DNA of 64,000 nt, from contig CAZUNB010000001.1 in NCBI GenBank assembly GCA_964622235.1, positions 1 through 64,000 of the forward strand, written 5' to 3'. Source of the DNA: CAZUNB01 sp964622235 (GTDB lineage: Bacteria > Patescibacteriota > Saccharimonadia > Saccharimonadales > JAGPDM01). Below, in pieces: positions 8,900 to 18,189 of this stretch (its first letter is position 1; every line of letters begins with the position of its first letter). A program made the translations under genes and the position numbers. The notes beneath the pieces are model-generated. The model searched no databases. It was given only the letters and a program-made list of their open reading frames with translations, and was not told the DNA's origin.

Positions 8900-9796
8900 T
8901 TGAACAAAGAAAAGCAAGCAAAATACCTTGGCTTCGGGGACCAGTCACAGCAGCCAACCATAACTCCGCCGCCACAAACAGAATTAAATGTAATTAAAAG
9001 TGCTGAGAATTATGACACGAATGTTTTTATCAGATTAGAACTTGGTTTCAAGCAACTTTTCCGCGTTAATCAGAAGATGTCGATTGTGCTACTAATCGCC
9101 GGTGGCGTCTCACTAATTTTTGGTTTTTTTCAAAACATTGGACCATCATTTGTTTCGGCGATACTCGATGGTAGCTCAAGCAATGAGCCCGCGATTAGTG
9201 CTACAATTGCTGTCTTAATTTTCAGTATCAGCCTAATCTTAGGTCTAATATACTTTTTTATTGATTTAATGGCATATGTAACCGCAGTAAAAACAGTGAA
9301 AAACACAACCATTCTCCCAGGTGATGCTAGTAAAGAAGCGCTCAAACTCTTCATCCCTGCACTCGGATATACAATTCTAACTGGTTTCATGATCTTTTTT
9401 GGTTTTTTATTTTTTATTATCCCAGGTATCTTTTTGGCTGTAGTATTCAGCCTCGGCATCCCATTAATGGTATACAAAAAAATTGGTCCAATTGAAGCTA
9501 TCGGCCAAGCACTGCGAATTGGTAAAACACGTTTTTTTGAGTTGTATGCAATTCTATTTTTTGCTGGAATGATTGGTTCTTTCACGGGTGGAGTTACAAG
9601 TCTCGTAGCAAAAACTGCTACGTACTCGAGTATTTTAGCTGATTTTACATACCGAGACGACAACAATATACAGAGGCCACAGCTGCACTGGACTAATTGG
9701 CTGGCTGTTGGAATCTCTATTTTCTTTATTCTGCTATTATTAAGCTTATTCGCATTCTTAATAATCGCATTGATAGCAATTGCAGCTAATTCATGA
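8900..9796 (+). CDS. Polytopic membrane protein, YciC/DUF975-like
   Basis: A 298-residue protein with a polar N-terminal 45 residues and about six membrane segments. The stretch FFIIPGIFLAVVFSLGIPLM followed by a helix with EAIGQALRIGKTRFFEL matches the general pattern of YciC/DUF975-type integral proteins (PGI-F motif then a cytosolic amphipathic helix). The start is TTG with GGAG 5 nt upstream. Its stop overlaps the next gene's start (ATGA), so the dehydrogenase downstream is translationally coupled. Function unknown. Confidence 0.7.
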   Translation: MNKEKQAKYLGFGDQSQQPTITPPPQTELNVIKSAENYDTNVFIRLELGFKQLFRVNQKMSIVLLIAGGVSLIFGFFQNIGPSFVSAILDGSSSNEPAISATIAVLIFSISLILGLIYFFIDLMAYVTAVKTVKNTTILPGDASKEALKLFIPALGYTILTGFMIFFGFLFFIIPGIFLAVVFSLGIPLMVYKKIGPIEAIGQALRIGKTRFFELYAILFFAGMIGSFTGGVTSLVAKTATYSSILADFTYRDDNNIQRPQLHWTNWLAVGISIFFILLLLSLFAFLIIALIAIAANS

Positions 9797-10584
9797 TCAA
9801 CAGAGGTCAATCATGGGCATTAATCACAGGTGCATCAAGCGGATTTGGAGTAGAATTTGCTAAACTTGCTGCAAATGATGGATACAATCTTGTTATTGCT
9901 GCTCGTCGCATCGATAAGCTAGAAGAGTTAGCGAAAGAAATTAAAAAATCACACAATGTTGAAGTTGTCGTAGTAGAAATTGATCTAAGTATGGCTGAGA
10001 ATATTAATAACTTTTATCGGCGGTATCGCCAAAAAAATGGTTTTGATATGGTCATTAATAACGCAGGCTTTGGTGATAATAATTTTTTTGTTGATAGTAA
10101 TACAAATCGAAACAGACAGATGATAGAGCTAAATATTACGTCATTAACTGAGTTGTCACAATTAGCACTAAAAGATTTCGCTCATAAAAAGGCTGGCTAT
10201 TTGATGAATGTTGCATCAATTGCAGGTTTTTTTTCAGGTCCAGGTATGGCAGTCTACTATGCTACAAAAAATTACGTTTTATCTCTGACTGAAGCTATTG
10301 CTGCTGAAAATAATAATTCTGGGATTAAGATCTCAGCTCTCTGCCCTGGCGCTACACGGACTGGTTTTGAGTCAAATGCAAATATAAGAGGCCAATCAAT
10401 TTTCGACAGCAATAAAAAACTTCCGCATGCTGCTGAAGTTGCTAGCTACGGATATAACAAACTAAAACAAGGTAAAATCGTCGCAGTATATGGATTGCAA
10501 AACAAATTTGTCACCCACGTCGCTCGTCGTTTTATGACAAGAGCAGTTACAAGAAAAATCATCAAGAAGATTTCGGAAAAATAA
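9793..10584 (+). CDS. Short-chain dehydrogenase/reductase
   Basis: A 263-residue Rossmann-fold oxidoreductase of the classical SDR family. The dinucleotide loop TGASSGFG is at residues 12-19, NNAG near residue 92 stabilises the central sheet, and the catalytic serine (NVASIAG) and YxxxK (YYATK) are present. ARR after the second strand suggests NADPH preference. The start codon overlaps the stop of the membrane-protein gene by 4 nt. Substrate unknown; DltE/YqjQ-like SDRs look similar at this resolution. Confidence 0.9.
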   Translation: MINRGQSWALITGASSGFGVEFAKLAANDGYNLVIAARRIDKLEELAKEIKKSHNVEVVVVEIDLSMAENINNFYRRYRQKNGFDMVINNAGFGDNNFFVDSNTNRNRQMIELNITSLTELSQLALKDFAHKKAGYLMNVASIAGFFSGPGMAVYYATKNYVLSLTEAIAAENNNSGIKISALCPGATRTGFESNANIRGQSIFDSNKKLPHAAEVASYGYNKLKQGKIVAVYGLQNKFVTHVARRFMTRAVTRKIIKKISEK

Positions 10585-10687
10585 ATATTAAAATGACTCC
10601 CAGATTCCGAAGGTGTATATCGAAACTTGCTGAATTAATAAACGTCGCACAATATTTAATTATTTTAACTATTCTCATGAAGCCAAG

Positions 10688-11536
10688 CTACTGGTCTAAA
10701 CGAAATGGTACCTGTGCTTCATTGGCGAATAATAGCGCTGCATATAGACGTTCCGTCAACAGTGGCTGTTCAGAGCTCAATTGCACTAGCCAACGTGAAA
10801 ATCCAGATTGCAGCTTTTTTTGCTGTAAAACAGCACTGACTGAGACTGTTTCAGAAATGGTTGCGCCTATATCGAGCTTGATTAACGCCTTCATGACAGC
10901 AACCGGGTCTCTAGTGTAAAGCACTGCTAAACGGTCAGCCGACATAATCGCTCGTCGTGACCAAAAACCAAACATTGATTCGATAAATGTTCCTATTCCA
11001 AAAAATGAGAATGCTTCCGAGAAACGACGGACGAAAGACAGCAATGGTGCCGAACCAAAAACTATCATTCCTACTTCGCGAGTTAGTAAAATTCTTAACT
11101 CAGCATCATCCATGTCTGACAGTAGGCTATCATCAAGCAGTATCAAAAATCGTTTTCCACTTCCTAGTGTTTCAATGCGGCGCGTGTCGAGATCATCAGT
11201 TACGAATAACTCAATCGGTGGTGATTGTAAATTAATTGAAATTTCTTGTAGAAGATTTTGGACATTGTAGTGTCGCGTCGCCATGATTGATATCCCGTTA
11301 GCAACCACGCGACGCTGTTGAAGTTTAATCTTAATAAAACCAAAAATAATTAATCCGACAAACACCGCCAAAGCACGAATGTCAGTTAATAATACTACTG
11401 TGAGGATAAATAACCCAAGCGCAAGCATTGTCATAAGCAGGACAGTAGTATCCACCGATTTTTTAGCGGTAGCAATTGACTGCAGAAAGTATTGCTGGAC
11501 GTTTCGCTCCTTGCTTACTTCTGCTTGAGGCTGCAT
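10688..11536 (-). CDS. M48-like membrane protein lacking zinc ligands
   Basis: A 282-residue protein with the layout of M48 metallopeptidases: two membrane helices (about residues 30-70), then a domain with DDSLLSDMDDAELRILL leading into the active-site helix, and a late TERL segment. The zinc site is lost: the HExxH position reads REVGM (R153-M157), keeping the glutamate but neither histidine, and the third-ligand position reads SADRLA where E-x-ADRLA-like glutamate is expected (S199). So it is probably not a protease. It starts 2 nt after the stop of the Q/P-rich membrane-protein gene, so the two are coupled and may work together. Confidence 0.7.
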   Translation of the reverse strand: MQPQAEVSKERNVQQYFLQSIATAKKSVDTTVLLMTMLALGLFILTVVLLTDIRALAVFVGLIIFGFIKIKLQQRRVVANGISIMATRHYNVQNLLQEISINLQSPPIELFVTDDLDTRRIETLGSGKRFLILLDDSLLSDMDDAELRILLTREVGMIVFGSAPLLSFVRRFSEAFSFFGIGTFIESMFGFWSRRAIMSADRLAVLYTRDPVAVMKALIKLDIGATISETVSVSAVLQQKKLQSGFSRWLVQLSSEQPLLTERLYAALLFANEAQVPFRLDQ

Positions 11537-11538
11537 GA

Positions 11539-12792
11539 CTAATTAAAAATCTTTAGTTTATCAAAAATTGATTGATCAGCACTATCAAAATCAAATTTTT
11601 TGTACTCATCAAAGACTGCCTTTTGAGCTGGGCTATCGTAACAAATTTTGTTTATATTGTTATAGAAAGATTTCGTTTTTTCTACATCACTCTGATCGAA
11701 ATACGAACCAGAATCGAACAAGACATCCCCTAGTTTTGAGTTAGCACTGCTATAACTTGTACCACTAGAGTCAGCACCATCTATGGCAGACTGTATTGAC
11801 ACTATATCTGCAGTAAATCTATCTACATAGAACTTACGTAGCTCTACGAGGTCAGTATCTTTTAGTGATAATTTAGCTAAATCATCTTTGAACTTTGTTA
11901 GTTCACTTATATATTGTTTGCCAGCTACTATATTAGAATTAACTTCGTAATCAGCATTTTTTCGATCATTATAAATTTTCGTCATAGCCTTTGAGTGCGG
12001 CCTAGTAACATCTCCAAGCAGAGCAAGATCTGCTTGTGCAACTGTTAGCTTACCAATGCATTGGCTCTGAGAAGCATCGAATGCAGCAATATTTTTACCG
12101 AACTCATCATTGTGGATTGTAGTATATGGCTTAGCAAGCTTATGAAACTCTTGATAATTGTTACCAGCACGCTGGAGCGCAGATGTGATATCTTCGTTTA
12201 AACTTGCGCTTGGTTCTAGTAGTTCCTCACCACCGCCCGTATAGACTATACTATCACTCAGATGCCCATAAATCATTAAATCAGTTACGTCATTAATGCT
12301 TGATGATGATTGACTGGCCGCCTGTAGAACCTCAGGTTTTTTATCTTTGAAGTAGGTAGAGTAAAGATAACCGCTCAGACCAACTACCGCAAAAATTGCT
12401 AGACCTGCCACGATCACAAACCACTTTTTCTCGAGTAGCTTATCGAACCAACTCTTACGTTGTTGTTGCAACACTGTGTTATTAACGGTTAAATTATCAA
12501 GCCCCTCCGGAATGAAAACGTTTTGTGTCATATTATTCGGTATATTTGGTGGTTGAACAGGGGCTTGGTGTGGCTGCATTTGAGGTTGGTTAGTTTCATA
12601 AGTTGTTTGTGCTGGCTGAGCTGTCTGAGTTATTGTTTGATTAAACTGATTGTTATCGCTATCAATTGCTGTGAACTGTTGGAGTGTAGACGCAGCGGGC
12701 TGAGGGTTCGCCGGTGGACCTACGTTAACTTGGACCGGTATTGAACCATCAGTATTAACATCCCCACCACTCTGCTGATTTTGATCATCCAT
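11539..12792 (-). CDS. Single-span membrane protein with Q/P-rich N-terminus
   Basis: A 417-residue protein. Residues 1-110 are rich in glutamine, asparagine and proline and look disordered; a single membrane helix follows (about 124-146, WFVIVAGLAIFAVVGLSGYL); the C-terminal 265 residues are polar, mostly helical and probably extracellular. I recognise no family. A TATACT hexamer lies 11 nt before the ATG. It is the first gene of a pair with the inactive M48-like protein. Confidence 0.65.
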   Translation of the reverse strand: MDDQNQQSGGDVNTDGSIPVQVNVGPPANPQPAASTLQQFTAIDSDNNQFNQTITQTAQPAQTTYETNQPQMQPHQAPVQPPNIPNNMTQNVFIPEGLDNLTVNNTVLQQQRKSWFDKLLEKKWFVIVAGLAIFAVVGLSGYLYSTYFKDKKPEVLQAASQSSSSINDVTDLMIYGHLSDSIVYTGGGEELLEPSASLNEDITSALQRAGNNYQEFHKLAKPYTTIHNDEFGKNIAAFDASQSQCIGKLTVAQADLALLGDVTRPHSKAMTKIYNDRKNADYEVNSNIVAGKQYISELTKFKDDLAKLSLKDTDLVELRKFYVDRFTADIVSIQSAIDGADSSGTSYSSANSKLGDVLFDSGSYFDQSDVEKTKSFYNNINKICYDSPAQKAVFDEYKKFDFDSADQSIFDKLKIFN

Positions 12793-12837
12793 CGTTAAAC
12801 TTTAGTATATCATAAGCAGTTTAGGCTTTCGCTCGTT

Positions 12838-13608
12838 TTAAGCCTTTAGGGTTGGTAAGATATCGGCAAGCTCACTTGCTAGTGCGCCGAACTTGAGTTT
12901 TTGACCAGCCTTCGAGTGAAGTTGAACCGCTTGCTTAGCAATATCAAATGCCAACGAATTCGGTGTCTGCGCCCAAAGCCCAGCGATTATACCGGCCAAA
13001 ACATCACCACTGCCAGCAACCGCAAGTTTTCGGTTTGGTTTATTAATTTTCCAAGATTTATCATCACAAAAAATCATCGTTGTACTACCCTTTTCTATAA
13101 TTGTCGCTTCGGTTGTTTTGGCAAGGTCAGACATATTGACCTCTCCGCGCGACTCAAGCAAGCGTTTAGCTTCGCCACCATGTGGCGTTAAAATACACTT
13201 CTCGTGCAGCATACTCCAAAGATCATCATTGCTGGCAATAAGATCAATAACAGCCGCATCAATGACAAATGGGTGTTTTGATAACAGTAGCTTATCTAAT
13301 AAATTTTTAGCTAAAAGAGCACTGTTTCCAACAAACCAACCTGGTCCACAAACCAACACGCCTTTTCCCTTAAGAAAATTATCTACCTGTTCAAAATTAC
13401 CGACAACGACTTCAGGCAAAACAATACTTTGAGCTATTGGTAATAGCTTCTCATCAACACATAAAAAGATTATGCCTGCTCCAACTCGAAAAGATGCTAG
13501 GCTAACGAGTGAAGTTGCACCCAATCCAGTATCGGGTTGGTCTGGGTCGGACAAAATCATTACGCTTCCACGCTGATATTTGTGTACAGATTGATCGTTC
13601 ATATACAT
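12838..13608 (-). CDS. nnrD: ADP/ATP-dependent NAD(P)H-hydrate dehydratase (NnrD)
   Basis: Repairs hydrated NAD(P)H, a damage product, by phosphorylation-driven dehydration. The 256 residues cover the ribokinase-like YjeF C-terminal domain only: VCGPGW, LTPHGGEAKRLL, and the nucleotide/catalytic motif AVAGSGDVLAGIIAGLWAQ with the catalytic aspartate. The partner epimerase domain (NnrE), often fused at the N-terminus, is absent here and not in the window. The frame starts MYMNDQ, so a second ATG two codons in is equally possible. Confidence 0.85.
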   Translation of the reverse strand: MYMNDQSVHKYQRGSVMILSDPDQPDTGLGATSLVSLASFRVGAGIIFLCVDEKLLPIAQSIVLPEVVVGNFEQVDNFLKGKGVLVCGPGWFVGNSALLAKNLLDKLLLSKHPFVIDAAVIDLIASNDDLWSMLHEKCILTPHGGEAKRLLESRGEVNMSDLAKTTEATIIEKGSTTMIFCDDKSWKINKPNRKLAVAGSGDVLAGIIAGLWAQTPNSLAFDIAKQAVQLHSKAGQKLKFGALASELADILPTLKA

Positions 13609-13623
13609 TTACGATAGCACAAC

Positions 13624-15414
13624 TCAATCTTCAAGAAAGTCACCAGACTGATGTTTCCACAACTCCTGATATAGTCCACTTTTTTCAATCAACTCATCGT
13701 GAGTTCCCTGTTCGATAATTGAGCCATTATCAACCACAACAATCCGATCGAGCTTCCGAATCGTGCTTAATCGGTGCGCGATGACGATGGTTGTGCGCTC
13801 GCGCATCAGATTATCGAGTGCCTCAATAATAAGTTTTTCACTTTTGCTATCGAGTGCCGACGTCGCTTCATCAAGTAGCAGAATCGGTGCTTCAACTAGC
13901 ATTGCTCGTGCAATTGCCACGCGCTGCTTCTGACCACCGCTGAGCTTGATTCCCCGCTCACCCACCAGCGTGTTATAGCCGTCAGGCAACTTGTCGATGA
14001 ACTCAGCGGCATAGGCAAGCTTTGCAGCCTGCTTCATGTCAATATCACTGGCAGATGGCTTACCATAGCGAATATTCTCTTCCAGAGTTCGGTGAAACAA
14101 GATTGGCTCTTGTGACACATAAGCAATCTTACGACGTAATTCTTCTTGTGATACTCTCGAAATATCCTGACCATCAATTGAGATCGTACCACTTTTAATA
14201 TCTGCAAAGCGTAGAAGTAATCGTGTTAATGTTGTTTTCCCGCCTCCGCTAGGGCCGACTAGCCCGACTTTCTCACCAGCTTTAATACCGAGATTAAGCC
14301 CCGAAAAAACTGCCTCGTCTGTATCATCATAGGAAAATGTAACATCATTGAATGAGATACTTCCTTCTGAAAATCTAACTGGCTCTGGGTTTTCACTATC
14401 TAGAACACCATGATCTTGAGCAAGTATTTCTGTCATCTCTGCAGCTTCAGAAACTAATATCTCGGCTCTCTCCACTGTTTGGTTGAAATTAAATAAGTTC
14501 TGATAAATAGAAATCATATACAGTTGTGCAGCCAAAACTACTCCTACGCCGACCAACCCGTTAACAATTAAATAAACCGATATGAAAACATACGATGCTA
14601 CGAAGAGGACTACCATAGCCCATCGAAAACTTCGAATATGTGCGCCAAAAGTCCAGGCCTTGCGACGCTTATCGGATCGCTCTTGGCTAATCTTTATAAA
14701 CTCATTTTTTTCAAATTCGCTACGTCCGAAAGTTTTTACCGTCATAATATTTGCTAAAACATCTGCTACGCGCCCAGTAACCTTCGAATCTGCTTCGGCT
14801 TCAATCCGTGTATACTTTGATTTTTTACGCGTTAAATAAATAACACTAATCAAAAAAACAACAACCCAAGCGATGAGATAGTATGCTAATTCAGGTGCAA
14901 TGAATAATAAAACAATTATCGAGCTTAGAATATTAATAACCAGCGTATAAGTTTCAAACAAAATCACTTTTTCGAGCTCTTGATAGCTTCGCAAAAATCG
15001 GTTGAATTGAGTAACGAGCGATCCAGAAAAACTATTACTAAAAAACTCATAACTATGACCAATCAAACGGCCAAAAACTCTTCTTTCAAGTTGCTTAAGA
15101 CTCTCGCGAGACCGAAAGATAAATGTAAAATCATTCGCTCGCCACATTGCCATTTCGAATACGGTGAGACCGACTACAAGCAGGGCAAGCCTATATAACA
15201 CATCGGAGTCTTGTCCAGGAGTAAATTCAGCTAAAGCTTGGAATAGTTGAGCTAGATAATACCTAACAGCTGCACCACCCGCCAAAACTGCAAAAAAAAT
15301 AACAACAAAATGAAGCGAAAATAGCCACTTATACAACTTAGCTATATCTAGGTAAAATCTCATCGTTTTACGGAAAGTATTTTTATCAACTTTTATCACT
15401 TCGTTCTCATTCAT
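13624..15414 (-). CDS. ABC exporter, fused membrane and ATPase domains (second of pair)
   Basis: A 596-residue half-transporter: six membrane helices (about residues 25-320) and a C-terminal nucleotide-binding domain with Walker A GPSGGGKTT, signature LSGGQKQR, Walker B ILLLDEATSALDS and switch histidine in IVIAHRLSTI. All catalytic residues are intact. Its ATG lies inside the end of the upstream paralogue (8-nt overlap), so the two are made together and probably form a heterodimer. Both end in HQSGDFL, evidence of tandem duplication. Substrate unknown (lipid, peptide or drug). Confidence 0.9.
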   Translation of the reverse strand: MNENEVIKVDKNTFRKTMRFYLDIAKLYKWLFSLHFVVIFFAVLAGGAAVRYYLAQLFQALAEFTPGQDSDVLYRLALLVVGLTVFEMAMWRANDFTFIFRSRESLKQLERRVFGRLIGHSYEFFSNSFSGSLVTQFNRFLRSYQELEKVILFETYTLVINILSSIIVLLFIAPELAYYLIAWVVVFLISVIYLTRKKSKYTRIEAEADSKVTGRVADVLANIMTVKTFGRSEFEKNEFIKISQERSDKRRKAWTFGAHIRSFRWAMVVLFVASYVFISVYLIVNGLVGVGVVLAAQLYMISIYQNLFNFNQTVERAEILVSEAAEMTEILAQDHGVLDSENPEPVRFSEGSISFNDVTFSYDDTDEAVFSGLNLGIKAGEKVGLVGPSGGGKTTLTRLLLRFADIKSGTISIDGQDISRVSQEELRRKIAYVSQEPILFHRTLEENIRYGKPSASDIDMKQAAKLAYAAEFIDKLPDGYNTLVGERGIKLSGGQKQRVAIARAMLVEAPILLLDEATSALDSKSEKLIIEALDNLMRERTTIVIAHRLSTIRKLDRIVVVDNGSIIEQGTHDELIEKSGLYQELWKHQSGDFLED

Positions 15415-17188
15415 CTAGAAAATCTCCTGACTGATGGCTCCAAAGTTTAGCATAGAGACCTTTTTCGGCAAGAAGATCATCGTGGCTACCCTGCTCGACA
15501 ATCTTACCGTCGTTCATGACAATAATCCGATCGAGTTTCCGAATGGTACTTAATCGGTGGGCAATTACGATTGTAGTTCGTTCTTCCATCAAGGTATCAA
15601 GTGCATCGGCAATCAAAGCCTCACTCTCGCTATCGAGTGCAGAGGTAGCTTCGTCGAGTAAAAGAATCGGTGCTTCGACTAACATGGCACGCGCGATTGC
15701 CACACGTTGCTTCTGACCACCACTAAGCTTCATACCACGTTCGCCTACCAAAGTTTCATAACCTTTGGGTAGTTTGTCGATAAATTCCGCAGCGTGCGCG
15801 AGCTTGGCGACTCTTTTAATCTCATCCAGGCTAGCATCAGGATTTCCGTAAGCAATATTTTCACGAATACTACGGTGAAATAGTATCGGCTCTTGGCTAA
15901 CGAACGCAATATTTCGACGTAGCTCGTCTTGGACAAGCTCTGATATATCTTGGTCATCAATCAAGATTTTCCCAGAATTAATATCCATGAATCGTAGCAA
16001 GAGTTTTGTTATGGTTGTTTTCCCGCCTCCGCTAGGGCCAACCAGCCCGACTTTCTCACCAGCCTTAATATCAATTGATAGATTTGAGAAGAGATTGCTA
16101 TTTGCTTCATCATATTGAAATGAGACATTATCAAATTGAATTTTTCCCTTCGCAAAGTTTGGTGATATTGCATCTTTGTCATCCTCTAAGTCAGGAGAAG
16201 TTCGTAAAATTTTTGTCATTTCAACAGCATCACTAATCGCCTTTTCTAATCGTCTTGTGATATTTCCAATTTCCCAAAAATCACCAAATAAACGAAATAA
16301 ATAGTAGGTTGTTAGCAGTAAGACCCCAACACTAACTGTGCCGGCAATTGCTGATTTAATTGACCAATATATAACAAAAAACTCTAGAGATATCATTAGA
16401 ATACTTTGAATGAAGCGTAGATGTTCATCCCAAAACCAGCTTGTTGAGCGTTTTTTATATCTATCTTGGCTAACTGATTCATAGCGTTTTTGTTCAAACT
16501 TCCTACGACCGAAAATTTTAATATTGGCTGTGTTTGTGATTGCATCGGCGAGCTCTGCTGTGACCGAACTATCAGCAATCGCCGCGATGCGCGAGAACTT
16601 GCTCTTATACGAACTAAGGGCAACGATTACAGACACGAATACGATAGCCCAGACAAGCAAAGTGAATCCAACAACAGGGAAGATTACTAATAAAATAATA
16701 ATAAAACTAACACCTCGAATAACCATAGGCGCCAGATCCCAAAAGAATATATCTTGAACTGATTCGAGGCTGTTAACGAACCGATTGGTCTGCGTAACTA
16801 GCGCTCCACCAAAACGATTTGAGAAAAACGAGTATGAACGTTTCTGTAATTCCGAAAATGTTTTCTGCTCTAAATCTCTCATTGCTTTTGCCTGGAATGC
16901 AATATACGTATACGTAACAATTCTCCATAGAGCAAAAATCGCAAACAGTGATATTCCAATATAAATTAGTAGCTGCCATAATTCATCCGCCAGTCCTGGG
17001 TTAGCGGCAAGCTGTGAAATCTTATCGAATACCTGACTATATAAATATGGTAACAGTACTCCTTGAATTAGCACTGTGACTACCATGAGCCCTACAGATA
17101 GATAGAATGCCAGTTTATACTTATTAGCTGCATTCAAATAGTAGCGCATGGTTTCAGCTGTAATTCGTCGATTTGTTATTTTTTTCAT
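15407..17188 (-). CDS. ABC exporter, fused membrane and ATPase domains (first of pair)
   Basis: A 593-residue paralogue of the downstream exporter with the same layout: six membrane helices, then an ATPase domain with GPSGGGKTT, LSGGQKQR, ILLLDEATSALDS and IVIAHRLSTI, all intact. The start has a ribosome site (AAGGA 5-6 nt upstream). Together the pair resembles heterodimeric MsbA/BmrCD-type exporters, but since both ATP sites look competent, homodimers cannot be excluded. Confidence 0.9.
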   Translation of the reverse strand: MKKITNRRITAETMRYYLNAANKYKLAFYLSVGLMVVTVLIQGVLLPYLYSQVFDKISQLAANPGLADELWQLLIYIGISLFAIFALWRIVTYTYIAFQAKAMRDLEQKTFSELQKRSYSFFSNRFGGALVTQTNRFVNSLESVQDIFFWDLAPMVIRGVSFIIILLVIFPVVGFTLLVWAIVFVSVIVALSSYKSKFSRIAAIADSSVTAELADAITNTANIKIFGRRKFEQKRYESVSQDRYKKRSTSWFWDEHLRFIQSILMISLEFFVIYWSIKSAIAGTVSVGVLLLTTYYLFRLFGDFWEIGNITRRLEKAISDAVEMTKILRTSPDLEDDKDAISPNFAKGKIQFDNVSFQYDEANSNLFSNLSIDIKAGEKVGLVGPSGGGKTTITKLLLRFMDINSGKILIDDQDISELVQDELRRNIAFVSQEPILFHRSIRENIAYGNPDASLDEIKRVAKLAHAAEFIDKLPKGYETLVGERGMKLSGGQKQRVAIARAMLVEAPILLLDEATSALDSESEALIADALDTLMEERTTIVIAHRLSTIRKLDRIIVMNDGKIVEQGSHDDLLAEKGLYAKLWSHQSGDFLDE

Positions 17189-17452
17189 ATTTCCTTCTTT
17201 TTATCGTACTACTTTTTCTGAGGATTTTTCGCCTCTGTTACAAAAAATCTATATGTTATTGTATTTAGGCGAATAGCGCTGTTTGAACACAATTGTGCAA
17301 CGACCTACTAGCTCCTGTGTTTTTTATTTTTGTTATTTTAATCATAATATAAATATTTTATCACAATAAGTAATTTTATGCAAAATATTTTTTATTAGAT
17401 ATGAACACTTGTGTTAAAAAATACACTACCGCAAATTAAAATTCTGTACTTA

Positions 17453-18106
17453 TTATTTAATGCTCTTTTTATTTTTTTTAGTTTGTTTAGTCTTTTGAGT
17501 AGTGGCTGGTGCAAGATACTGTGCCAGTGCAATGCCGATGATACCACCAATCATTGGGCTCAGGATGTAAACAACTGAAAAACTATTCGCGGCATATGCT
17601 ACGGCCGGATTAAGCATACCGTTGGAAGCAACCGCCATACTTAGACCAACCAAAAGTCCAAAACCTATAACCACACCAGATAGTTCTGAACGAACCGTTT
17701 CAAATACAACTGAGCCAACCGCAAATGCAAAAATACCGGTACCGAGAATTTCACTGACAATTACTGGCCATTGTGTCATCAGTGGAAGATCGACTGCTGG
17801 GTTGACCAACAGATAGCTTGCCATCGCAAGCGCGGCAATTCCACCAAGCATTTGGGCGATCACATAAAAAATAGCTTTTTTCAAACCTATTTTTCGAGCT
17901 ACAAATAATCCAGTCGTAATTGCAGGATTAAGGTGTGCTCCAGAAATAGGACCAACCGCATAGACCATAACCATAAGAACAATACCTGCCATCAATGGTG
18001 TTGCTATCGGGAATACTTGACTAGATAATGTTAAAACAACAACAGCAGCCAGTGCGAACGTACCGATAAATTCTGCAATTACTGCTTTAAAGTCTTTACT
18101 GTCCAT
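17453..18106 (-). CDS. Aquaporin-family channel without the filter arginine
   Basis: A 217-residue MIP channel with six membrane helices and two half-helices ending in NPA motifs (N60-A62 in GAHLNPAITTG, N166-A168 in GMLNPAVAYA). In nearly all aquaporins and glycerol facilitators the second motif is NPAR, and that arginine forms the selectivity filter; here it is valine (V169). This predicts a wider or altered pore. The C-terminal 15 residues are lysine-rich. GGAG precedes the ATG. Solute unknown. Confidence 0.85.
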   Translation of the reverse strand: MDSKDFKAVIAEFIGTFALAAVVVLTLSSQVFPIATPLMAGIVLMVMVYAVGPISGAHLNPAITTGLFVARKIGLKKAIFYVIAQMLGGIAALAMASYLLVNPAVDLPLMTQWPVIVSEILGTGIFAFAVGSVVFETVRSELSGVVIGFGLLVGLSMAVASNGMLNPAVAYAANSFSVVYILSPMIGGIIGIALAQYLAPATTQKTKQTKKNKKSIK

Positions 18107-18189
18107 TTTTCAACTCCTATTAGTTACGCTAAGCATAACCTATTTATAGCAACTTTTTCAAGAGAAACTATGATTAGAAGCTAAACTTA

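Noticed and set aside
9130..9810. 226-residue minus frame
   Set aside because: Antisense of the membrane-protein gene and the SDR start; mirrors its codons, lysine/isoleucine-rich by base composition.
10593..10919. 108-residue plus frame
   Set aside because: Antisense to the M48-like gene, whose family match is clear.
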